A DNA stretch of 64,000 nt from assembly GCF_016863335.1 (NCBI RefSeq), contig NZ_BOOR01000007.1, forward strand, positions 310,001-374,000, read 5' to 3'. A program made the translations under genes and the position numbers. This document shows positions 46,042-57,996 of this stretch, in pieces (positions within the stretch are counted from its first letter, which is position 1; every line of letters begins with the position of its first letter). The notes below the pieces were generated by a model, which saw only the letters and a list, made by a program, of their open reading frames with translations, did no database searches and had not been told where the DNA came from. This DNA comes from Planotetraspora thailandica. Its GTDB lineage: Bacteria; Actinomycetota; Actinomycetes; Streptosporangiales; Streptosporangiaceae.

Positions 46042-47211
46042 ATGGCGGTACTGACGAGCCGCTTCGCCGATGGTCTCGCCGTGCACGCCGATCTGGGGGA
46101 GGCGGCCGAGGTCGCGATCCGCCAGGCACTGTCCGGGCTGTCGGGACCCCCCGACCTGGTGTGCTTCTTCATCTGCGGCGAGGATCCCGACGAGATCGTC
46201 CGCGCCGGACGGCGGGCGATGGCCATGGTGCCGAACGCCCATGTGATCGGTTGCAGCGCCACGGGAGTGATCGGGGACGCCAGGGGAGTCGAGCTCACCT
46301 CCGCCGTGAGCGCCTGGGCGGCCTCCCTCGGCGACGCCAGAGCCACCACGTTCGCGCTGGAGACCCTCCGTACGAGCGACAGGTTCGTGGTCGTGGGCCT
46401 GCCCGACCGCGCCCTCGACGACCAGGTCGCCATTCTGCTGTCTGACCCCTACAGCTTCCCGACCGACGCGTTCATCGAGCACTCCCACGAGGTCCTGGGC
46501 ACGCTGCCGATCATCGGCGGGCTGGCCAACGGCCTGCAGGGGCGGGGGTCGGTCCGGTTGTTCGCCGACGGCGAGGTCTACCAGGAGGGCGCGATCGGGG
46601 TGATCCTCAGCGGCCCGGTCACGATCGGCACCGTCGTCAGCCAGGGGTGCCGCCCCATCGGGCCGTCGATGGCCGTCACCCGGGCCGAGGAGAACCTGCT
46701 GCTGGAGCTGGCCGGGCAGCCCGCCCTGGCCCGCCTGGAGGACATCGTCAGCGACCTCGACGAGGAGGACCGCGAGCTGGTCGCCTCGGGGTTACAGATC
46801 GGTGTCGCGATGGACGAATACGCCGAGCGGCACGAGCGCGGCGACTTCCTCATCAGGGGAGTGCTGGGCATCGATCCCGAGCGGGAGGCGGTCGCCGTGG
46901 GCGACGTCCTGGAGATCGGCAGGACCGTGCGCTTCCAGGTGAGAGACGCGGAGACCGCCGACGAGGACCTCTACGAACTGCTCGACGCCCATCTGGAGCA
47001 GGTCGGCCGGGTCGACGGGGCGCTGGTGTTCTCCTGCAACGGCCGGGGCTCCGCGATGTTCGGGTCAGCTGATCATGATGCTCTCGCGATAAGGGACACC
47101 CTCGGACCGATCGGTGTTGCGGGGTTCTTCGCCGCGGGCGAGGTGGGTCCCGTCGGCGGGCACAACCACGTGCACGGCTTCACCGCCTCAATCCTGGTGT
47201 TCTCGTCATAA
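46042..47211 (+). CDS. FIST-domain sensor protein
   Basis: 389 residues, ATG 46042. The N-terminal FIST domain is marked by the early DLVCFFICGEDPDEIV and HVIGCSATGVIGD blocks and the C-terminal FIST_C part by GVLGIDPEREAVAVGD, the mid-domain VFSCNGRGSAMFG and GVAGFFAAGEVGPVGGHNHVHGFT. Such proteins are stand-alone small-ligand sensors (often amino acids) or receptors in signalling. No linked kinase or cyclase is present. The ligand is unknown. Confidence 0.92.
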   Translation: MAVLTSRFADGLAVHADLGEAAEVAIRQALSGLSGPPDLVCFFICGEDPDEIVRAGRRAMAMVPNAHVIGCSATGVIGDARGVELTSAVSAWAASLGDARATTFALETLRTSDRFVVVGLPDRALDDQVAILLSDPYSFPTDAFIEHSHEVLGTLPIIGGLANGLQGRGSVRLFADGEVYQEGAIGVILSGPVTIGTVVSQGCRPIGPSMAVTRAEENLLLELAGQPALARLEDIVSDLDEEDRELVASGLQIGVAMDEYAERHERGDFLIRGVLGIDPEREAVAVGDVLEIGRTVRFQVRDAETADEDLYELLDAHLEQVGRVDGALVFSCNGRGSAMFGSADHDALAIRDTLGPIGVAGFFAAGEVGPVGGHNHVHGFTASILVFSS

Positions 47212-47231
47212 CCCCCCAGAGGAGCGTGGCC

Positions 47232-48239
47232 GTGGCCGACAGCGCAGGCACGGGCGGTGTGGTGCTGGCCGTCGACATCGGCGGGACGAAGTTCGCCGCG
47301 GGGTTGGTAAGCCAGGACGGCACGCTGATGCGCGTCCGCCGGGTGGCCACTCCTCCGGGCGGCGACGCGGAGACGCTGTGGAAGGCGCTGGAGGGCCTCC
47401 TCGACGGCCTCGTCGGCGCCTCCGCCGGGGCCGCCCGGCCCGACGAGGTGACGGGCGTGGGCGTCGGGTCGGGAGGGCCGATGTTCTGGCCGTCCGGCGA
47501 GGTCTCGCCGCTCAACATGCCGGGCTGGCGGGCCTTCCCGCTCAGGGACCGGATCGCCGCCCGCTTCCCCGGCGTGCCCGTGCGCGTCCACAACGACGCG
47601 ATCTGCGTGGCCATCGCCGAGCACTGGCAGGGGTCGGGCCGGGGCAGCGAAAACATGCTCGGGATGGTGGTCTCCACCGGCGTCGGCGGCGGGCTCATCC
47701 TCGGTGGCCGGCTGATCGACGGCGGTACGGGCAACGCCGGCCACATCGGCCACGTGGTGGTGGACCCGGTGGGCCCGCCGTGCCGGTGCGGAGGCCGCGG
47801 CTGCCTGGAGGCGATCGCCCGCGGCCCGGGGCTCGCCGAATGGGCGGTGGCCCAGGGCTGGCGCCCGGGAGCCCACGCCCAAACGGGCGAGGGCCTCTAC
47901 AAGGAGGCCGCGGCCGCCAACGCCCGCGCCCTGGCGGCCGACGCGAAGGAGGGCGACCCGATCGCGATGGCCGCCATGACCCGCGCCGGGCGCGCGGTCG
48001 GGATCGCCGTCGCCTCCGCCGCGAGCCTGTGCGACTTCGAGGTCGTGACCATCGGCGGAGGGCTCTCCCAGGCCGGCCCGCTGCTGTTCGGCCCGCTCGA
48101 GGAGGCGCTTCGCGAGCATGCGCGCATCGAGTTCGCCACGCGGGTGCGCGTCGTGCCGGCCGCGCTCGGCCAGGAGGCCGGGCTCATCGGGGCCGCGGCG
48201 CTGATCCTGGCCGCCGACCGCTATTGGGGCCCTCGCTAG
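47232..48239 (+). CDS. ROK-family sugar kinase
   Basis: 335 residues; GTG 47232 was chosen because GGAG lies 7 bases upstream, while GTG 47226 is too close. The ROK fold has VLAVDIGGTKFAAGLV (phosphate loop), VVSTGVGGGLILGGRLIDG and the zinc motif CRCGGRGCLEAIARG. It phosphorylates glucose or another hexose or N-acetyl sugar using ATP. No DNA-binding domain, so it is a kinase and not a repressor. It is 15-20 bases after the FIST gene and may be co-transcribed. Confidence 0.93.
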   Translation: MADSAGTGGVVLAVDIGGTKFAAGLVSQDGTLMRVRRVATPPGGDAETLWKALEGLLDGLVGASAGAARPDEVTGVGVGSGGPMFWPSGEVSPLNMPGWRAFPLRDRIAARFPGVPVRVHNDAICVAIAEHWQGSGRGSENMLGMVVSTGVGGGLILGGRLIDGGTGNAGHIGHVVVDPVGPPCRCGGRGCLEAIARGPGLAEWAVAQGWRPGAHAQTGEGLYKEAAAANARALAADAKEGDPIAMAAMTRAGRAVGIAVASAASLCDFEVVTIGGGLSQAGPLLFGPLEEALREHARIEFATRVRVVPAALGQEAGLIGAAALILAADRYWGPR

Positions 48240-48275
48240 TCTGATCACACGTATGTCGCGGGAAAGGCGATTCGC

Positions 48276-48923
48276 ATGACTTTCGGGGCACTAGCCGGGA
48301 TCGCGCTCGTGGCGTTGGGGATGGTGCTCACCCCGGGGCCCAACATGGCCTACCTGGTCTCACGGTCGATCACCCAGGGGCGGCGGGCGGGCCTGACCTC
48401 GCTGACCGGGGTGGCCATGGGCTTCATGGCCTATCTGGGGGCCACCTGTTTCGGGCTCACGGCGGTGTTCGCCCTCGTCCCCGAGGCGTACACGGCGATC
48501 AAGCTCATCGGTGCGGGCTACCTCCTCTACCTGGCGTGGAAGACCCTCAAGCCCGGCGGGGTCTCGGTCTTCCAGCCCAAGGCGCTGCGCCCCGACCCGC
48601 CTCGCAAGCTGTTCATGATGGGCCTGGTCACCAACCTGCTCAACCCGAAGGCCGCCGTGATGTACATGTCGCTGCTGCCCCAGTTCATCGACCCGGCGGC
48701 GGGCCACGTCATGGCCCAGAGCTTCATGCTGGGGTCGGTGCAGATCGTGATCAGCATGGCGATCAACACCGTCATCGTGCTGACCGCGGGAAGCCTGGCC
48801 GCCTTCCTCGCCACCCGGCCGACCTGGTTGCGGTTCCAGCGCTACGCCATGGGCACCCTGCTCGGGGCCTTCGCCGTGAAACTGGCGGCCGACCGCTCGC
48901 GCGCCGTCGTGGCCACATCGTGA
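48276..48923 (+). CDS. LysE-family exporter
   Basis: 215 residues, ATG 48276 about 8 bases after GGGAAAGG. Six hydrophobic helices with the LysE/RhtB signature GPNMAYLVSRSITQGRRAG and KLIGAGYLLYLAWKTLK near the middle, and TNLLNPKAAVMYMSLLPQF later. It should export an amino acid such as threonine, homoserine or lysine. The next gene makes a threonine dehydratase, which supports threonine-related export. Confidence 0.92.
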   Translation: MTFGALAGIALVALGMVLTPGPNMAYLVSRSITQGRRAGLTSLTGVAMGFMAYLGATCFGLTAVFALVPEAYTAIKLIGAGYLLYLAWKTLKPGGVSVFQPKALRPDPPRKLFMMGLVTNLLNPKAAVMYMSLLPQFIDPAAGHVMAQSFMLGSVQIVISMAINTVIVLTAGSLAAFLATRPTWLRFQRYAMGTLLGAFAVKLAADRSRAVVATS

Positions 48924-48943
48924 GGCCTGCGAAGATGGGCGGC

Positions 48944-50158
48944 ATGACCGTCCCACAGGTGACGTACGACGACGTCGTTGCCGCACGCGAGGTCCTCGAC
49001 GGCGTGATCGCGCACACGCCGGTGGTGCATTCGCGCGTGTTGTCGGAGACGGTGGGCGGCCCGGTCTATCTCAAGTGCGAGAACCTCCAGCGGGCCGGGT
49101 CGTTCAAGGTCCGCGGGGCCTACGTGCGCATCGCCCGCCTGACCGACGAGGAGCGGGCGCGCGGGGTCGTCGCGGCCAGCGCGGGCAACCACGCCCAGGG
49201 CGTGGCCCTCGGCTCCGGCCTGCTCGGTGCCAAGGCGACCGTCTACATGCCGGAGGGCGCGCCCCTGCCCAAGGTCGAGGCCACCCGGGCGTACGGCGCC
49301 GACGTGGTCTTCTCCGGGCACATGGTCGACATGGCGCTGCAGGCCGCCCGGGAACACGCGGACAAGACCGGCGCCGTGTTCATCCATCCGTTCGACCACC
49401 CCGACGTGGTCGCCGGCCAGGGAACTGTCGGCCTGGAGATCCTCGAGCAGTTGCCCGAGACGGCGACGATCGTGCTGCCCATCGGAGGCGGCGGCCTCGC
49501 CGCCGGCGTCGCGCTGGCCGTGAAGTCGCAGCGGCCGGGCATCAAGGTGGTGGGCGTCCAGGCCGAGCGGGCCGCCGCCTACCCGGAGTCGCTCGCGGCC
49601 GGGCATCCGGTCATGGTGGAGCCGATGTCCACGATGGCCGACGGCATCGCCGTCGGGCGGCCGGGCGAGCTGCCGTTCGAGCTGATCCACTATCTGGTCG
49701 ACAGCGTGGTCACGGTCTCCGAGGAGTCGTTGTCACGGGCGTTGCTGCTGTGCCTGGAGCGCTCGAAGCTCGTCGTGGAGCCCGCGGGCGTCGCCGGAGT
49801 AGCGGCCCTGCTCGACCAGCCGCACGCCTTCGAGCCGCCGGTGGTCGTGGTGCTGTCCGGGGGCAACATCGACCCGCTGCTCCTCGCCAGGGTGCTCAGG
49901 CACGGCCTGGCCGCCGCGGGGCGCTATCTCGCCTTCCGCATCAGGCTGACCGACCGGCCGGGCGCGCTCGCCGCGCTGCTGGGCAGGCTCGCCGACCTCG
50001 GGGTCAACGTCCTCGACGTGGTGCACGAACGTATGGGCGCCCGGCTTCACCTGGACGAGGTGGAGGTCCTGCTGCAGCTGGAGACCAGGGGCCCCGCACA
50101 CTGCGACGAGGTGCTCGGCGCGTTGCGGCGCGACGGCCACAAGCTGATCTTCTCCTGA
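48944..50158 (+). CDS. ilvA: Threonine ammonia-lyase (threonine dehydratase)
   Basis: 404 residues; ATG 48944 chosen, ATG 48935 would add three residues. PLP lysine Lys55 in RAGSFKVRGAY, ASAGNHAQGVALG and GGGGLAAGVALAVKS phosphate loop mark the fold-type II enzyme. A C-terminal ACT domain (about 330-404) is present, the short single-ACT form that suggests the catabolic or regulated biosynthetic enzyme. It converts threonine to 2-oxobutyrate and ammonia for isoleucine synthesis. It follows the LysE exporter by 20 bases, so they probably form one operon. Confidence 0.95.
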   Translation: MTVPQVTYDDVVAAREVLDGVIAHTPVVHSRVLSETVGGPVYLKCENLQRAGSFKVRGAYVRIARLTDEERARGVVAASAGNHAQGVALGSGLLGAKATVYMPEGAPLPKVEATRAYGADVVFSGHMVDMALQAAREHADKTGAVFIHPFDHPDVVAGQGTVGLEILEQLPETATIVLPIGGGGLAAGVALAVKSQRPGIKVVGVQAERAAAYPESLAAGHPVMVEPMSTMADGIAVGRPGELPFELIHYLVDSVVTVSEESLSRALLLCLERSKLVVEPAGVAGVAALLDQPHAFEPPVVVVLSGGNIDPLLLARVLRHGLAAAGRYLAFRIRLTDRPGALAALLGRLADLGVNVLDVVHERMGARLHLDEVEVLLQLETRGPAHCDEVLGALRRDGHKLIFS

Positions 50159-50182
50159 TCCGTACGGCCAGGCCGGCCCGCC

Positions 50183-51640
50183 TCAGATGGTGGCGGCCGG
50201 CCGGCCGGTGCGGAACAGCCAGCCGTCGAAGAAGGCGGTGAGGTTCCTGGCCGATACCTGCTGGGCCATGGCGATGAACTGCTCGGTGGTGGCGTTGCCG
50301 TACCGGTGGGTGCTCGCCCACTTCTTGATCAGGGCGAAGAAGAGCGGGTCGCCGATCTCCCTGCGCAGCGCGTGCAGCGTCATGGCGCCCCGGGTGTAGA
50401 CCGAGTTGTTGAACAGGTCGGCCCGCTGGGCCCGGCCCGGCGGGTAGCTCCACATCGGGTCGAGCGCCTTCTCGTAGTAGGCGCGGAAGACTGAGTCGGC
50501 GCTCGCCTTGCCGTCGTGCTCCGACCACAACCATTCGGCGTACGTGGCGAACCCCTCGTTCAGCCACAGGTCCTTCCAGCGCGTGATGCTCACGCTGTTG
50601 CCGAACCACTGGTGGGCAAGCTCGTGCGCCATGATCCCGGTGGTGGGGGAGAACCCCCCGTAGATGGGCTTGGTCTGGTTCTCCAGCGCATACCCGGCGG
50701 AATAGTCGTCGAGCACGGCGCCCGTCGAGGAGAACGGGTAGGGGCCGAAGACGCCGGCCCAGTAGTCGGTGATCCTTCCGGACTCGGTGTAGAGGCTGTC
50801 CAGCGTGCTCCGGAACGCGGGGTCGACGGCCGCGTAGATCGGGATGCCGGCCGGGCTGGTCCCGGTGCGCACGTCGAACTTCCCGGTCATCATCGTCGCC
50901 AGGTAGGACGCCATGGGGTGCTTCTCCCGCCAGACGAACTTGGTGGTGGCGCCGCTGGTGACGGGTGGGCCGGCCTGCTCGCCGTTGGCGATGGCGGTGA
51001 CGCCCGCAGGCACGGTGATCTCGAAGGTGTAGGTCGCCTTGTCGGCCGGGTGGTCGTTCGACGGGAACCACGTCTTGGCGCCGTTGGGCTCGCAGGTCAC
51101 GAACGAGCCGTCCGCGGTCGCGATGAATCCGTAGGTGCCGAGGTTGGCGTAGTTGCGGATCGGGTCGGGCACCCCGGAGTAGTGAACCGTGACGTCGAAC
51201 CGGGCGCCGTCGGTGATCGGCGTCGCGGGGGTGACGGTCAGCTCGTCGCCCTGCCTGCCGAATCCGGCCTCGGCGCCGCCGACGGTCACCCGGCTCACCG
51301 TGAGCCCGTGCAGGTCGAGGTGGAAGGCGGTCAGGTCCTGTACGGCTTCAGCCTGCACGGTGGCGCTGCCCACCAGGCGCTTGGTGGCGGGGTCGTAGGA
51401 CAGCTTGAGCGTGTAGTGCTCGACGTCGTAGCCGCCGTTGCCGTCCTCGGGGAAGTCGGCATCGCCGATGCCGGGAGCGCCGGCCGACGATGCGCCCCGC
51501 ACCGCGCCTTCGGACGGCGAGCACGCCACGGAAATCCCGGCCGTTACCAGGGACAACGCGACGCCCAGCGACAGCGGTCGCACGATCGTGCGGGAGCGGG
51601 CGGGGTGGCGCGGCGGAGTCGTCGAACGATGAGCAGCCAT
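50183..51640 (-). CDS. M1-family zinc metallopeptidase lipoprotein
   Basis: 485 residues. ATG 51640 lies 8 bases after AAGGTGG; a GTG at 51652 falls in that site. The signal peptide ends in a possible lipobox SVAC. Zinc site: HELAHQWFGN (His, Glu, His) and NEGFATYAEWLWSE (third ligand Glu). Order is a beta-rich N-terminal domain (about 50-260), catalytic thermolysin-like domain (about 270-430) and a short helical tail. It lacks the long C-terminal ERAP-like domain of PepN. It should remove N-terminal residues from peptides outside the cell. Confidence 0.93.
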   Translation of the reverse strand: MAAHRSTTPPRHPARSRTIVRPLSLGVALSLVTAGISVACSPSEGAVRGASSAGAPGIGDADFPEDGNGGYDVEHYTLKLSYDPATKRLVGSATVQAEAVQDLTAFHLDLHGLTVSRVTVGGAEAGFGRQGDELTVTPATPITDGARFDVTVHYSGVPDPIRNYANLGTYGFIATADGSFVTCEPNGAKTWFPSNDHPADKATYTFEITVPAGVTAIANGEQAGPPVTSGATTKFVWREKHPMASYLATMMTGKFDVRTGTSPAGIPIYAAVDPAFRSTLDSLYTESGRITDYWAGVFGPYPFSSTGAVLDDYSAGYALENQTKPIYGGFSPTTGIMAHELAHQWFGNSVSITRWKDLWLNEGFATYAEWLWSEHDGKASADSVFRAYYEKALDPMWSYPPGRAQRADLFNNSVYTRGAMTLHALRREIGDPLFFALIKKWASTHRYGNATTEQFIAMAQQVSARNLTAFFDGWLFRTGRPAATI

Positions 51641-51649
51641 ATGTCGAGC

Positions 51650-51665
51650 CACCTTACGTGAGGTG
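51650..51665 (-). promoter_or_regulatory. Near-palindrome upstream of the M1 peptidase gene
   Basis: CACCTTACGTGAGGTG is a 16-bp dyad with one mismatched pair. It covers the ribosome site and could bind a regulator. No test is possible from sequence alone. Confidence 0.3.
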
Positions 51666-51734
51666 GGTTCCCAGGTCAGGCACCGACGATCCGGCGTTGC
51701 ACCCCGCCGCCCGCTACCGCGTGGCGTCAGGCGG

Positions 51735-53402
<1,668 letters not shown>

Positions 53403-53540
53403 CCCGGAAGACCCGGAATCCCGGGCGGTGACGCCGGGCCGTGCGCCAGTATGGGACCGGGCCAAGCATTGTTATCCATCGTTTACCGTGGATCCATCCG
53501 CCCAGCTCAGGGGCGTAATGGCATGTTTTGGGGGTAACGC

Positions 53541-55862
53541 GTGCACGGCGGCGATGAACGGGATCCTGACGCCCGTACCGATGCCGACACGACAGGGGGA
53601 GCCGGGGGTCGGGAGCGGTTCGAGGACACCTCGCCGCTCGACGAGACCGTACCGCTCGCCCGATTCGCGTCCCCGCCTCCCGCAGACGCGGGCAAGGCCG
53701 GGCGCCCGCGGAAGAGACGGCGGCCGCTGCGAATCGTCCTGCTCACCCTCGCGGGCTTCGTCGTCGCGGTGTTCGCGGCCGTCGGCGTGTTGTGGTTCAT
53801 CACCCCCATCCCCGGGACCACCCAGGAACTCGCCACGGCCCAGGGCTCGGTGATCTACTACCGCGACGGCAAGACCGTGCTCGCGACGAAGGGCGTCAAC
53901 CGTAAGGTCGTGCCGCTCGGCTCGGTGCCGAAGATCGTGCGAGACGCCGTGATCGCCGCGGAGAACCGCACGTTCTACCAGGACGACGGGGTCTCGTTCT
54001 CCGGCACCGCCCGCGCGATGTGGTCGACGATCACCGGGAACCAGCTCCAGGGCGGCTCCACGATCACCCAGCAGATGGTGCGTAACTACTACAGCGGCCT
54101 CGGCCAGGAACGCTCCATCGGGCGCAAACTCAAAGAGATCATGATCGCCCTCAAGGTGGATCGCTCGAAGCCCAAGGACTGGGTGCTGGAGCAGTACCTC
54201 AACACGATCTATTTCGGCAGGGGCGCCTACGGCATCCAGGCCGCCTCCCAGGCCTACTTCGCCAAGGACGTGGGCGGCCTGACGCCGGCCCAGGGGGCCT
54301 ACCTGGCGGCGGTCATCCAGCAGCCCAGCCGCTTCGCCGATCCCGAGGGCGCCGATCTCGAGGCCGCCCGGGCCCGCTGGCAGGCGGTGATCGACGGCAT
54401 GGTCGACACGCACGCGATGAGCTCGGGCCTGGCCGCCGCACAGCAGTTCCCCAAGCTGGCCGAACAGAAGGCGCCGTTCTCGCTCGGCGGGCAGAACGGT
54501 TACATGCTCGCCCAGGTGCAGGCGGAGCTGAACCGCCTCGGCTACACCAACGAGGACATCAACCAGGGCGGCCTGAAGATCACCACGACGTTCGACAAGA
54601 AGCTCATGAGCCTGGCCCAGCAGGCCGTGAAGGAGGTCCTGCCCAGCGGCACGCCCAAGAGCGTGCGCACCGGCCTGGCCGCCGTCGACCCCGCCACCGG
54701 AGAGGTGGTCGCCTTCTACGGCGGCGACTACGCGACCACGCAGTACGACAACGCGTTCTCCGCCCGGGTGCAGGCGGGCTCCAGCTTCAAGCCGTACGCG
54801 CTGGCCGCCGCGCTGCAGGCGGGTTACGGGCTCGGCACCAGGGTCTACGGCAACTCGCCGCTGCAGGTCGGCAGCGCTGAGATCCCCAACTCCGGGAACA
54901 CCTCGTACGGCTCGGCCATCAACCTGATCCAGGCCACCCGCAATTCGGTGAACACCGCGTTCGTCGACCTCGGGCAGATGATCGGCCTGGACAAGGTCGC
55001 GGCGGCGGCCGAGGCGGCGGGAATCCCGGCCGACCAGCTCGCCAAGCAGAAGGACTTCCCGACGTTCCCGCTCGGCACCTCGTCGGTCAGCGCCGTGCAG
55101 CAGGCGTCGGGGTTCGCCACGTTCGCGGCGAAGGGCATCCACCGCCAGGCCCACGTGATCCGCTCGGTCACCGACGCCAACGGGGCGGCCAGGAACAACA
55201 CGGTGAGCGGGGTGCGGGCCTTCACCGAGGCCACGGCCGCCGACGCCACCTACGCGATGGAGCAGGTCGTCCAGAGCGGCACCGGCACCTCCGCCCGCCT
55301 CTACGACCGCCCGGCCGCGGGCAAGACGGGCACCACCGACGAGTCGGCCGCCGTGTGGTTCTCGGGGTATGTGCCCCAGCTGGCCGTGGCCGTGGACATG
55401 TTCCGCGACGACAACAAGCCCGTGACCGTGCCCGGGTACGGCGCGCTGTACGGAGGCACGCTGCCCGCCGCCGTGTGGAGGTACTTCGTGAGCGCGGCGA
55501 TGGAGGGCAAGCCGGTCAAGCAGTTCCCCGACCCCGTCTCCTGGGACCCCTACTACTACTGGGACGGGTACGGCGCGAGCGCGTCGCCTTCACCGTCGCG
55601 GCCGTCCGGCGACGACCTCACCCAGGCCCCGAGCCCGTCGAAGGGGGGCGTGGAGGGGCCGGCCACTCCCGGCGACCTCCTGGGCCCGCCCGACGGGGAG
55701 GACGAAGGCGTGCCCGGAGACGATCCGGGCGACGTGCTCCCCGATCAGGAACCCGGCCAGGGACCCGACGGGGAACCCGAATGGCAACCCGGTCAGCAGC
55801 AAGGGCGGCAACCCGGCCCGGACCAGCAGCCGGGACAGGAGCTCCCTCCCGGCCTCCCCTGA
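53541..55862 (+). CDS. Class A penicillin-binding protein
   Basis: 773 residues, GTG start. A cytoplasmic Pro/Arg-rich stretch and one membrane helix (about 65-85) precede a GT51 transglycosylase domain with Glu141 in AAENRTFYQDDGV and GGSTITQQMVRN. The transpeptidase domain has SSFK (Ser414 nucleophile), SVN (469-471) and KTG (from 595). It polymerises and cross-links peptidoglycan outside the membrane. A Gly/Pro/Gln/Asp-rich tail of about 100 residues ends the protein and may attach to wall or membrane partners. Confidence 0.97.
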   Translation: MHGGDERDPDARTDADTTGGAGGRERFEDTSPLDETVPLARFASPPPADAGKAGRPRKRRRPLRIVLLTLAGFVVAVFAAVGVLWFITPIPGTTQELATAQGSVIYYRDGKTVLATKGVNRKVVPLGSVPKIVRDAVIAAENRTFYQDDGVSFSGTARAMWSTITGNQLQGGSTITQQMVRNYYSGLGQERSIGRKLKEIMIALKVDRSKPKDWVLEQYLNTIYFGRGAYGIQAASQAYFAKDVGGLTPAQGAYLAAVIQQPSRFADPEGADLEAARARWQAVIDGMVDTHAMSSGLAAAQQFPKLAEQKAPFSLGGQNGYMLAQVQAELNRLGYTNEDINQGGLKITTTFDKKLMSLAQQAVKEVLPSGTPKSVRTGLAAVDPATGEVVAFYGGDYATTQYDNAFSARVQAGSSFKPYALAAALQAGYGLGTRVYGNSPLQVGSAEIPNSGNTSYGSAINLIQATRNSVNTAFVDLGQMIGLDKVAAAAEAAGIPADQLAKQKDFPTFPLGTSSVSAVQQASGFATFAAKGIHRQAHVIRSVTDANGAARNNTVSGVRAFTEATAADATYAMEQVVQSGTGTSARLYDRPAAGKTGTTDESAAVWFSGYVPQLAVAVDMFRDDNKPVTVPGYGALYGGTLPAAVWRYFVSAAMEGKPVKQFPDPVSWDPYYYWDGYGASASPSPSRPSGDDLTQAPSPSKGGVEGPATPGDLLGPPDGEDEGVPGDDPGDVLPDQEPGQGPDGEPEWQPGQQQGRQPGPDQQPGQELPPGLP

Positions 55863-55878
55863 GCCCAGACGCCAGGCC

Positions 55879-57867
55879 CTACGCCGCGAGCTCTTCGCGC
55901 AGTTCCTTCGGGGTGGTGACGGGGGCGCGGCAGGCGAAACGGCGGCACACGTAGGCCGCGGGCTCCCCGCCGACCATGCCCCGCCCTTCGAGCAGGGGGA
56001 CGTCCGCCGACCCTTCCTGGCCGACCGCGATGACGAGACCGGGAGCGCCCGACATGAGCGCGGCCCGGTGCAGCGCCTGGGTGCGCGGATCGTCCGCGGG
56101 CCCGATGATCGCGACCTCGACCGGGCCTTCGAGGGCGCCCTGCGCGACCGCGAGACCCCATCCGGCGAACCTCGCGTACTGCCCGGCCAGCACGGACACC
56201 GCACCGAGCGCCGCCTCCGCGGCCTCCCGGTGCCGGGCCGACCCGGTGAGCGCGGCGTACGACAGCAGCGCGCTGGCGGCGGCGAACTGGCCCGACGGGG
56301 TGGCGTTGTCGGTGGGGTCCTGCGGCCGCTGGAACAGCCGCTCCCCGTCGTCGGGAGAGTCGAAGAAACCGCCGGAGCCGTCGGGGAACCGCGCGAGCAC
56401 GGTCTCCAGCAGCGCCTCGGCCCGTTGGAACCACCGCGTGCGGCCGGTCACGCCGTAGAGCGCGATGAAGCCTTCTGCGACGTTCGCGTAGTCCTCCAGC
56501 ACGCCCGCGTTGGCACCCGCCCGCCCGTCCTTCGACGTGCGCAGCAGGCGGGCCTGGCCGGCCTCATCGGTGGTGTGCAGGTCGTCGAGCAGCCCGGCGG
56601 CCGTCTCGGCGGCCTCGATCAGGTCGGGCCGGCCGAACAGGGCGCCCGCCTCCGCCAGGGCCGCGATCGCCAGGCCGTTCCAGGAGGCGACCACCTTGTC
56701 GTCGCGCCCCGGCCGTGGCCGCAGTTCCCGTGCCGTGAGCAGTGCCGTACGGACCTGGTCGAACCGGGCGGCGGCGTCGGGGTCGGCGAGCAGTTGGAGC
56801 ACCGAGGTGCCGTGCTCGAACGTCCCGGTCACCTCGAAGATCTCGGCCGCCCAGTCGCCGTCCTTCTCGCCGAGCACGTCACGAAGCTGCTCGGGCGTCC
56901 ACACGTAGAACAGGCCCTCGCCGTGGGACCCGTCGGGGCCCTCGCTGTCGGCGTCCAGGGCGGAGGCGAAACCGCCTTCGGGGGTGCGCATCTCACGCAG
57001 CAGCCAGTCGGCGGTCTCGAGGGCGACCCGCCGGGCGAGCATCGAGCCCGTGGACCGCCACCAATGGGTGTAGACCCGCAGCAGCAGCGCGTTGTCATAG
57101 AGCATCTTCTCGAAGTGGGGGATCACCCAGTCCGCGTCCACCGAGTAGCGCGCGAATCCCCCGCCGATCTGGTCGTACATGCCCCCGCGCGCCATGGCCT
57201 CCATGGTCTTGCCGGCCATGGCGAGGGCGTCGGCCGTACCGTGCCTGAGCAGGAACTCCAGGACCATCGACGGAGGGAACTTGGGGGCGCCGCCGAAACC
57301 GCCCCTGCGCGGGTCGAAGCTCTCGGCGAGGTTGCGGACCGCCGCCTCCAGCACCGGCGCCCCGGGGAGCGGCCCGGTCGGCAGCCCGGCCCGCTCGTTG
57401 AGCGCGCCGACGACGGTGGACCCCTGGGCGACGACCGCCTGCCTGTCCTCGCGCCACGCCTGGGCGATCCCCTGCAGGAGCTGCTGGAACCGGGCGCGGG
57501 GGAAATAGGTCCCCGCGTAGAACGGATGCCCGTCGGGGGTGGCGAAGACGGTCATGGGCCAGCCGCCCTGCCCGGTCATGGCCTGGGTGGCGCCCATGTA
57601 GACCGCGTCCACGTCCGGCCGTTCCTCGCGGTCCACCTTGACGTTGACGAACAGCTCGTTCATGAGCGCGGCCGTCGCGGGATCCTCGAACGACTCGTGC
57701 GCCATGACGTGGCACCAGTGACACGCGGAGTATCCGACGCTGATCAGCAGCGGCACGTCACGCTCGCGGGCGGCCTCGAACGCCTCGTCTCCCCAGGCGA
57801 ACCAGTCGACCGGGTTGCCGGCGTGCTGCAGCAGGTAGGGGCTCGTCGCGTCCTTCAGCCGGTTCAC
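55879..57867 (-). CDS. Thioredoxin-domain protein (DUF255 / SSP411-like)
   Basis: 662 residues. GTG 57867 follows TTGCCG-N18-CAGACT with a 6-base gap, so translation is likely leaderless. The N-terminal thioredoxin-like domain has [20 protein letters not shown] with a CHWC active site and [16 protein letters not shown]. The rest is an (alpha/alpha)6 barrel like SPATA20 / Yya[52 protein letters not shown]. Homologues are widespread but function is not settled; redox-linked sugar or protein processing is proposed. Confidence 0.94.
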   Translation of the reverse strand: MNRLKDATSPYLLQHAGNPVDWFAWGDEAFEAARERDVPLLISVGYSACHWCHVMAHESFEDPATAALMNELFVNVKVDREERPDVDAVYMGATQAMTGQGGWPMTVFATPDGHPFYAGTYFPRARFQQLLQGIAQAWREDRQAVVAQGSTVVGALNERAGLPTGPLPGAPVLEAAVRNLAESFDPRRGGFGGAPKFPPSMVLEFLLRHGTADALAMAGKTMEAMARGGMYDQIGGGFARYSVDADWVIPHFEKMLYDNALLLRVYTHWWRSTGSMLARRVALETADWLLREMRTPEGGFASALDADSEGPDGSHGEGLFYVWTPEQLRDVLGEKDGDWAAEIFEVTGTFEHGTSVLQLLADPDAAARFDQVRTALLTARELRPRPGRDDKVVASWNGLAIAALAEAGALFGRPDLIEAAETAAGLLDDLHTTDEAGQARLLRTSKDGRAGANAGVLEDYANVAEGFIALYGVTGRTRWFQRAEALLETVLARFPDGSGGFFDSPDDGERLFQRPQDPTDNATPSGQFAAASALLSYAALTGSARHREAAEAALGAVSVLAGQYARFAGWGLAVAQGALEGPVEVAIIGPADDPRTQALHRAALMSGAPGLVIAVGQEGSADVPLLEGRGMVGGEPAAYVCRRFACRAPVTTPKELREELAA

Positions 57868-57996
57868 CTTCCCAGTCTGCCGTGACGCTCCCGAGACCGG
57901 CAAACAATGAGCTGATCATTCCGTTACGAGGGCAAGGCACGGCGGGGAACGCGGCGGGGATGTGTTCCGGCCCGGTGCAGCGTAGGCTCACGGGGC

